From Holosporaceae bacterium (lineage in GTDB: Bacteria; Pseudomonadota; Alphaproteobacteria; UBA3830): a stretch of 10,663 nucleotides of DNA. The translations under genes and the position numbers were made by a program. Below are positions 5,517 through 10,663 of this stretch, in pieces. The stretch spans positions 1 through 10,663 of the forward strand of contig JAITRK010000068.1 of the NCBI GenBank assembly GCA_031288435.1, given 5' to 3'. How positions within the stretch are numbered: the stretch's first letter is position 1; every line of letters begins with the position of its first letter. The notes beneath the pieces were generated by a model. That model was not told where the DNA came from. It saw only the letters and a program-made list of their open reading frames with translations, and ran no database searches.

Positions 5517-7994
5517 CTATCCGATAACTTCTTTTACCTTAAACGCCAATTCCTTTAGATTGAAAGGCTTGGCGAGAAAATGAACCTTGCTGTCGTTGGC
5601 CAGTGACTCGCGGAAATTATCCTCCGTGTATCCGGAAATAAATATCACTTTCATCGAAGGATTGTGTTTTCTTATGTTTTCCATGAGCGTTGGGCCGTCC
5701 ATCTTTGGCATTACAACGTCTGTTATGATGAGATCTATGTGATCGGCCTCCTTCTGGATAAATTCCAGAGCCGATTCGCCATTCGACGCTTCTATGACGC
5801 GGTATCCCTTGTCGCGAAGGGCTCGAGAACTAAACATTCGTACTGCGTCTTCGTCTTCCACCAGCAGAATCGTTCCTGCGCCGGTAAGATCGACTATTTT
5901 AGCTCCGTTAAATTTCTCCTCATCGTCGCTGGACGCGCTTTCTCCGGTTGGGAAACTCACAGGGAAATATAGACTGAACTTCGTCCCTTCTCCAATCTTG
6001 CTTTCAATGGATATAAATCCGCCGGTTTGGTTGACTATACCGTAGACGGTGGAAAGCCCAAGTCCAGTTCCGTGTCCTTTTTCCTTGGTGGAAAAGAATG
6101 GATCGAAGATACGGCCCATATCTTTTTCCGGTATTCCAGCTCCGGTATCAACGACTTCTATGAGGACATAATTACCGGACGGCATGGTGTCGCCTCGGAG
6201 AAATTTAGGTTCTCTAGTTATGTATTGAAATGTCTGAATGGTCAATATACCGCCGTCTTTCATGGCGTCGCGAGCATTAACAGCCAGGTTTATTATAACC
6301 TGCTCGAATTGTATTTGATCGACTTTCACAAAGCCAACGTCTCGGCCATGAATTACCTTTAGATCAATTCTTGCGCCAAGCAGCCTCTTGAGCAGCGCGC
6401 ATAGATCGCCGATCATGTCTGTCACGCTCAAAATTTTTGGCTGCAGTGTCTGCTGCCGAGAAAACGCCAGCAGCTGTTTTACCAAATTGGACGCCCTATT
6501 GGCGTTTTGCTTGATCTGCATTATGTCGTTAAAGGCCTGATCCGAAGGCATATATTTCTCTAACAAAAGATCGCAGTAGCCGATCATGGCAGTGAGAAGA
6601 TTGTTGAAATCGTGTGCTATTCCGCCAGCTAGTTGTCCCATGGCCTGCATTTTTTGAGACTGGAAAAATCTGTGTTGCAGTTCCTTTGTTTCGGTAATAT
6701 CAACGAAATACAGCACCAGCCCGTCGTTATCTCGAGTGCGCTTGCTTTCCTCTATTTTCGTGGCGTATACCATGACGGCTTTTTGCTGCTGTTGATTAAG
6801 CCGGACTTCAAACGGCGCCAGTGACTGAGACACGCCTGTCATCAGTTGGTATAACTTTTCACGTACAAACTCTTTTTGATCGTCGGAAATGAAATCCAGA
6901 AAAGAAATATGTTCTATCTTTTCCACTCCCAAAAGATTCCGCAGCGTAGCATTGGATGAATGAATCTCCTCCGCGCCGTTTGTGATCAATATACCGATGG
7001 GCGCGTCCTCGAAGATGTGCTCGAAATACAATTTTGTCTTGCCAAGAGCTTGGATTATATCTCCACTTCGCTGGGCTTCCTTTAGCACGATGTAGGTTCT
7101 GACTTCATTTGCGCTATCCGCCGTGATTTGCCGCGCCACCACGTCTATGCCATCGCTAAGCTCGGATCTAAGCATTATTTTTGACGGAACATTGCTGTCT
7201 ATTTTCGATTTCTTAAACCCGCCGGCGCTTATTCCTTCGCTATTTTCTTTGACGATGTACTTTATGATTTCGCTGCCCACTATGTCTTCTATTTTTATTC
7301 CTATCCAATAGGAAAAAGTATTGTTGCAAAAGATTATGCGATCGTCGCTGTCAAGGCAGAAATATCCCACGCTGGAATTATTAATGACATTTAGTAGAAA
7401 CGTGCTATCAGTGTCGATGGACTCCACCTTTGTCGTGGACGGAGTTAGATCTATTATGGTCCAGCAGTAGAAATCGTTTTGCTCCGGCAATGGCGACGCG
7501 GCAATTCTCCAGAGCGAAATACTTTCCTTATTTAGTCTCAGCGGCACATCCACGTGTGATTGTTTCATGTTTTTCGCCGACGTTTGCAACGTATGAATCG
7601 CTTCCACGACCTTTGGATATTTTCCAAAACACTGAATAAAATCGGACATTGTCTTTATTTTTAAGCCAGGGAACAGGCTCTGAGCTATTCGATTTATAAA
7701 AACGCACTTATCATTGGAGGAAAACACGAAAAAAGCAAACACCGACGCGTCAAACCCACCGGCCATAATATCTTTTTGAAAAGCAACCAATTGATTTTGT
7801 TCTCGCAGGCGGCGAATTTCTCTGGAAAACATGATGCAAATGACGCCGGTTATAAATATCAACACTATCGAAAAATAATTACCATCCAGCAATATTGCAA
7901 AGATAAAACATATAAGAAAAACACAAATCATTGCCGCGTGATTAAAGGGCAAACGCCTGTTAGCGAAATAATTTTCTATATTAGTAAAAATCAT
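5517..7994 (-). CDS. cckA: CckA hybrid sensor histidine kinase
   Basis: CckA feeds phosphate through ChpT to CtrA and CpdR and so controls the alphaproteobacterial cell cycle; it also acts as a phosphatase. Seen in 825 residues: two membrane segments (about 20-37 and 40-57), a cytoplasmic sensory part with probably three PAS-like regions (about 80-185, 200-310 and 325-445), a HisKA domain with phospho-acceptor His461 in GGIAHDFNNLL, a HATPase domain with N-box NLAVNARDAM (Asn573), DTGAG (616-620) and GTGLGL (642-647), and a receiver domain with LLVEDED (710-716), phospho-acceptor Asp759 in ITDVVMPKMDG, and FLAKPF. All catalytic residues are present. It is longer than the Caulobacter protein (about 690) because of the extended sensory part. 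ATG 7994-7992 overlaps the TGA of the upstream gene (ATGA), so translation is probably coupled; GGTGAAAGAAA precedes it. It is the last gene of its operon. Confidence 0.95.
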   Translation of the reverse strand: MIFTNIENYFANRRLPFNHAAMICVFLICFIFAILLDGNYFSIVLIFITGVICIMFSREIRRLREQNQLVAFQKDIMAGGFDASVFAFFVFSSNDKCVFINRIAQSLFPGLKIKTMSDFIQCFGKYPKVVEAIHTLQTSAKNMKQSHVDVPLRLNKESISLWRIAASPLPEQNDFYCWTIIDLTPSTTKVESIDTDSTFLLNVINNSSVGYFCLDSDDRIIFCNNTFSYWIGIKIEDIVGSEIIKYIVKENSEGISAGGFKKSKIDSNVPSKIMLRSELSDGIDVVARQITADSANEVRTYIVLKEAQRSGDIIQALGKTKLYFEHIFEDAPIGILITNGAEEIHSSNATLRNLLGVEKIEHISFLDFISDDQKEFVREKLYQLMTGVSQSLAPFEVRLNQQQQKAVMVYATKIEESKRTRDNDGLVLYFVDITETKELQHRFFQSQKMQAMGQLAGGIAHDFNNLLTAMIGYCDLLLEKYMPSDQAFNDIMQIKQNANRASNLVKQLLAFSRQQTLQPKILSVTDMIGDLCALLKRLLGARIDLKVIHGRDVGFVKVDQIQFEQVIINLAVNARDAMKDGGILTIQTFQYITREPKFLRGDTMPSGNYVLIEVVDTGAGIPEKDMGRIFDPFFSTKEKGHGTGLGLSTVYGIVNQTGGFISIESKIGEGTKFSLYFPVSFPTGESASSDDEEKFNGAKIVDLTGAGTILLVEDEDAVRMFSSRALRDKGYRVIEASNGESALEFIQKEADHIDLIITDVVMPKMDGPTLMENIRKHNPSMKVIFISGYTEDNFRESLANDSKVHFLAKPFNLKELAFKVKEVIG

Positions 7995-8905
7995 TTTCTT
8001 TCACCGGAATTTTGGACAGCGGAATCGCGAACAATGGAAAATACAATCGCTATTAACAGTATTGCGAATATTATGGCAAGATACAGCGGAGGACTAAAGT
8101 ATAGATAATCGGAAAATATCATTTTTAATCCCACCAGACACAGCACTACACCGATTCCATACCTTAGATAACGAAATCTATCTACGAAAATCGCCAGGAC
8201 CACATAGAGCGACCTAAGTCCGATTATAGCAAAAGCGTTGGAAGTGTATATGATCATTTTATCGTTCGTTACCGAAAACAGCGCCGGAATCGAATCGAAG
8301 GCAAAGACCACGTCGCAGGTTTCGAGACAGACGATCGCAGCCGTTAGAACTGTTACCATAGTTTTGCCGTTTTCAACGATAACAAATTTTCCGCCGTGGT
8401 TTCCTGGATATATTTTTAAATATTTACACAGCCATTTCAGAGACAAATCGCTCATTTCAACGGATTCCTGAAAAAATGATTTACAGCCTGCAAACAGCAG
8501 AAGCAATCCGAACAGAGGTATCATAATGTGAAACGACGCAATAAGCTGCCCAACGGCGCATATCATTAGCAGCCGAAGAACGAGCGCGCTACAAATTCCG
8601 ATAAAAAGTAATTTCCTCTGGTGTTCTTTTTCTATTTTAAATTTCTGGAATATAAGCAGAAACACGAAAATATTATCGACGCTGAGCGATTTCTCCACGC
8701 AGTAAGCCGTTAAATACTCAAAAAATGAATCGCGACCATATAAAACATAGAGCAGAATCGAAAATAATAATCCTAAAAATATCCACAGGAATGTGAGAAG
8801 CATCGCTGCCGACGCCGTAGATTTTTTGCTCGTGTACCAAAAATCCGCAGCAACGAGAATAAATATCAAGATATTAAATTCTGCAAAAAAAATTATGTCA
8901 CCCAA
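7991..8905 (-). CDS. TerC/Alx-family integral membrane protein, probable manganese exporter
   Basis: TerC-family proteins such as Alx and MeeF/YceF-type relatives have been linked to manganese export and to tellurite resistance. Seen in 304 residues: about seven to nine hydrophobic segments spread over the whole length, the signature EKSLSVDNIFVF (71-82), LETCDVVFAFDSIPALF (194-210) with the acidic residues Glu195, Asp198 and Asp204, and SNAFAIIGLRSLY (222-234). This is the Alx/TerC core without CBS or CorC domains. The start is TTG at 8905-8903: it is the first possible start after an in-frame TGA upstream, and GGGG lies seven bases before it. The gene follows tsaB by 46 bases, and its TGA overlaps the cckA ATG. 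Substrate is inferred from the family, not shown here. Confidence 0.9.
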   Translation of the reverse strand: MGDIIFFAEFNILIFILVAADFWYTSKKSTASAAMLLTFLWIFLGLLFSILLYVLYGRDSFFEYLTAYCVEKSLSVDNIFVFLLIFQKFKIEKEHQRKLLFIGICSALVLRLLMICAVGQLIASFHIMIPLFGLLLLFAGCKSFFQESVEMSDLSLKWLCKYLKIYPGNHGGKFVIVENGKTMVTVLTAAIVCLETCDVVFAFDSIPALFSVTNDKMIIYTSNAFAIIGLRSLYVVLAIFVDRFRYLRYGIGVVLCLVGLKMIFSDYLYFSPPLYLAIIFAILLIAIVFSIVRDSAVQNSGERK

Positions 8906-8951
8906 AGTGAAACCCCATCATCAATTCGCAGCATCGTAGAATTTAGAAAGT

Positions 8952-9560
8952 TTAATTTTCGTTAACTGATGCAGTAGCGTTTAGATACAGCGGAACGGCA
9001 ACGGATTCCGTCGATATTTTCCCAGAAAAAGTAAGCAAATGTTTGGCGTTTCTAAAATCATTGATAAAAACAATATTCTTATGGGACATACATGCATCTC
9101 CAAGGATGGTTTCAATTTTGTTTTCATCTATATATGCCAGTATATCTTCATAGCTACCGATTTTTGGGTTCTGGAATCCATGCTTAAAATACAGATGTTT
9201 TTTTTCGGTTTCTATCAGGATGAGCCTGTCATGATCGCGTCGATGCGTTTCATTTTCGCAGTATATTTCGTCTATTACAGCAAAATAATCCACGCCCAGA
9301 ATTGGTATCTGCAGCGCAAACGCCATGCCGCAGCCAAAACTACAGGCGACGCGAATTCCCGTAAAGGATCCTGGACCTGAGGCTACGATAATTCCGTCAA
9401 TTTTCTTCGGCTCAATGGAATTTTCCAGCAGCAGACCATCGACGACGCTAGCCAAATTGCCGCAGCTATCGCCAAAGAAATCTTTTTCGCAGATGAGGCC
9501 GTCGTAGCTAATAGCGACGGAGCAGCTTTTTAGAGACGCGCTTAGGGCAAGAACGTTCAT
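8952..9560 (-). CDS. tsaB: TsaB, tRNA t6A37 threonylcarbamoyladenosine biosynthesis protein
   Basis: TsaB is the inactive kinase-like partner that joins TsaD and TsaE to put t6A on position 37 of ANN-decoding tRNAs; cytoplasmic. Seen in 202 residues: the N-terminal MNVLALSASLKSCSVAIS (family pattern: ILAIDTSTxxxSVAL), then IDGIIVASGPGSFTGIR (54-70), the family hallmark GPGSFTGxR, then FALQIPILGV. The C-terminal half is poorly conserved, as usual in this family. I chose ATG 9560-9558 because it matches the family start and overlaps the rnd stop as ATGA; the frame is open back to 9662 but that extra stretch lies inside rnd and is not TsaB-like. No separate Shine-Dalgarno is clear, so coupling to rnd is likely. 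TsaD and TsaE are not in the window. Confidence 0.93.
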   Translation of the reverse strand: MNVLALSASLKSCSVAISYDGLICEKDFFGDSCGNLASVVDGLLLENSIEPKKIDGIIVASGPGSFTGIRVACSFGCGMAFALQIPILGVDYFAVIDEIYCENETHRRDHDRLILIETEKKHLYFKHGFQNPKIGSYEDILAYIDENKIETILGDACMSHKNIVFINDFRNAKHLLTFSGKISTESVAVPLYLNATASVNEN

Positions 9561-10639
9561 TTCAACACCAGCTGCGAATCCTGCATTGTTATGGCCAAAT
9601 TCCCGCGCAGGAACGACTCGGCATAGCTGCCAAAAATCTCCCGTCTCCATCCTTGCAGGCACCTAACGTTTCGGCTGCCGTTAACAAGGTTTTCCAGATC
9701 TTCCCTGGTAGCCAAAAGCGACGGAGCTATCTGGTGCTCCATTGATTTTGCTTCCAGAATTGCCACCAAAAAATATGTCGCAACACTTTTACGACGAATA
9801 TGGCTGGGCAGGTTAATGTCCTTCGTTATTTCCTCTGCGAATTCCAGGAATTTCTGCAGCTGTGGCTGAGTTGTTCGGCGAGAATTTTTTAGGCTTCTCA
9901 CGAAAAACGTTCCTTTCCGGCATATTTCTTCCAGCAGCGAGTTCGGAATTAGGCGATTACTGGCAGAGTGGTCGCTGCGCCAGTTGCATAGCTGATTGAA
10001 GACTTCAGAATTGCAGTTTCTACTATTGCCATCGCCGCTCTGTTGTGCCTTTGGCGGGCAGCAATAATATTCCTGCTCCTGTAGCAGCCAATCGTGGCGA
10101 TTCATCTTTTTCAGAAGCTGCCATTGCTTTTTGAACACTTCTCGCAGATAAACGACGTCCTCTGCTGAATAAAGCAGCTGTTTTTCGCTAAGAGGGCGTT
10201 TTCGCCAATCGCTCTGGCAATAATCCTTATCCAAATCACGATCGAGATATTTTTTTACCAAATGGCGATAGCCTATTTTTTCGTCCACTCCAAGTAGTTT
10301 CTCGTGCAGCTGCGTATCGTAGAAGTTATTTGTTTCTATTCCGCGGGCACATAGCATTTCGAAATCCTGCCTCGGCGAGTGAAACACCTTTAGTAGTGCC
10401 GTGTCTTCGAATATTTCTTTTAGAAATGAGATGTCCAGTGACAGTGCGTCTATTATATAGGAAGCGGCGCTGGTAGCCAATTGTACCAGGCATAGCAACG
10501 GAGTTTCCAATTTCTCGCGGATAAACTCTGTGTCGACGGCAATGAATCTATCCTCTTCAGCTACCTCTGCCAGTTCCTCACGAAGCCTTTTCCAAAAAGC
10601 ATTCACCGATTCTTCGGAATCAATCCACATAATCGTCAT
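9557..10639 (-). CDS. rnd: ribonuclease D
   Basis: A 3'-5' exoribonuclease that trims tRNA and other stable RNA precursors. Seen in 360 residues: the DEDDy exonuclease motifs Asp36-Glu38 in AVDTEF, Asp92 in FHSPRQDFEML, and Tyr157-xxx-Asp161 in LLYSAEDVVYL, followed by an HRDC domain (about 213-285, beginning EVFNQLCNWRSDHSASNRLI) and a C-terminal part ending GWRREIFG. All four acidic residues and the tyrosine are present, and length is typical (about 370-390). ATG 10639-10637; a second ATG lies three codons in. GGAGG is 13 bases upstream, further than ideal, and it lies in a small GGAG/CTCC inverted repeat that could reduce initiation. First complete gene of rnd-tsaB-terC-like-cckA. Confidence 0.95.
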   Translation of the reverse strand: MTIMWIDSEESVNAFWKRLREELAEVAEEDRFIAVDTEFIREKLETPLLCLVQLATSAASYIIDALSLDISFLKEIFEDTALLKVFHSPRQDFEMLCARGIETNNFYDTQLHEKLLGVDEKIGYRHLVKKYLDRDLDKDYCQSDWRKRPLSEKQLLYSAEDVVYLREVFKKQWQLLKKMNRHDWLLQEQEYYCCPPKAQQSGDGNSRNCNSEVFNQLCNWRSDHSASNRLIPNSLLEEICRKGTFFVRSLKNSRRTTQPQLQKFLEFAEEITKDINLPSHIRRKSVATYFLVAILEAKSMEHQIAPSLLATREDLENLVNGSRNVRCLQGWRREIFGSYAESFLRGNLAITMQDSQLVLK

Positions 10640-10663
10640 TGCTGATGGAGCGCCTCCTCATAC
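10636..10663 (-). CDS. possible last codons of an upstream gene overlapping rnd
   Basis: Minus-strand frame reading YEEALHQQ then TGA at 10638-10636, overlapping the rnd ATG as ATGA. The same overlap is used at two other junctions in this operon, which is the only reason to suggest a gene here. Only eight codons are in view, so the product cannot be identified. aspS is often found next to rnd in alphaproteobacteria, but nothing here shows that. Confidence 0.25.

Noticed and set aside
5664..7639. Plus-strand open frames antisense to cckA
   Set aside because: They encode no recognisable motif and lie opposite strongly conserved kinase domains.
9561..9662. Longer tsaB start at 9662
   Set aside because: The extra 34 residues overlap rnd and lack TsaB similarity; ATG 9560 fits the family N-terminus and the ATGA overlap.

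Overview
The window looks like chromosomal DNA of an AT-rich alphaproteobacterium. The class is inferred from two marker genes, the nucleoid protein GapR (DUF2312) and the cell-cycle hybrid kinase CckA, and from the prs-rplY gene order. A SAM-uptake-like EamA permease, a divergent short PRPP synthetase and a GrpB-GNAT fusion gene would suit a host-associated lineage of the Rickettsiales or Holosporales kind. That narrower placement is inference.

Layout. Positions 1-2248 (minus strand) hold a tight operon read right to left: gapR, pgeF, prs, rplY, with gaps of 23, 17 and 22 bases. rplY runs off the left edge. Positions 2249-2436 are a divergent control region with promoter candidates on both strands, an 8-bp hairpin and a 13-base direct repeat. 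Positions 2437-4408 are the only plus-strand genes: a GrpB-GNAT fusion whose end is displaced into the +1 frame, then a family 2 glycosyltransferase. Neither has a visible Shine-Dalgarno sequence, and they look like an accessory insert. Positions 4455-5336 (minus) encode an EamA-type permease that converges on the glycosyltransferase. Positions 5337-5516 are non-coding. Positions 5517-10639 (minus) hold a second operon read right to left: rnd, tsaB, terC-like, cckA. The rnd/tsaB and terC/cckA junctions are ATGA overlaps, and a possible third such overlap lies at the right edge.

Function. The left operon joins chromosome organisation (GapR), a nucleoside phosphorylase-type enzyme (PgeF), PRPP supply (Prs) and a ribosomal protein (L25). 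The right operon joins RNA processing (RNase D), tRNA t6A modification (TsaB), probable metal export (TerC/Alx) and the CckA phosphorelay. These are mostly core housekeeping genes. I see no mobile element, CRISPR array, tRNA, rRNA or recognisable defence system. The most unusual points are the frame-displaced GNAT tail with a UUU-UAA slip site, a PgeF lacking its first metal-ligand histidine, and the 13-base repeat that covers a start codon.
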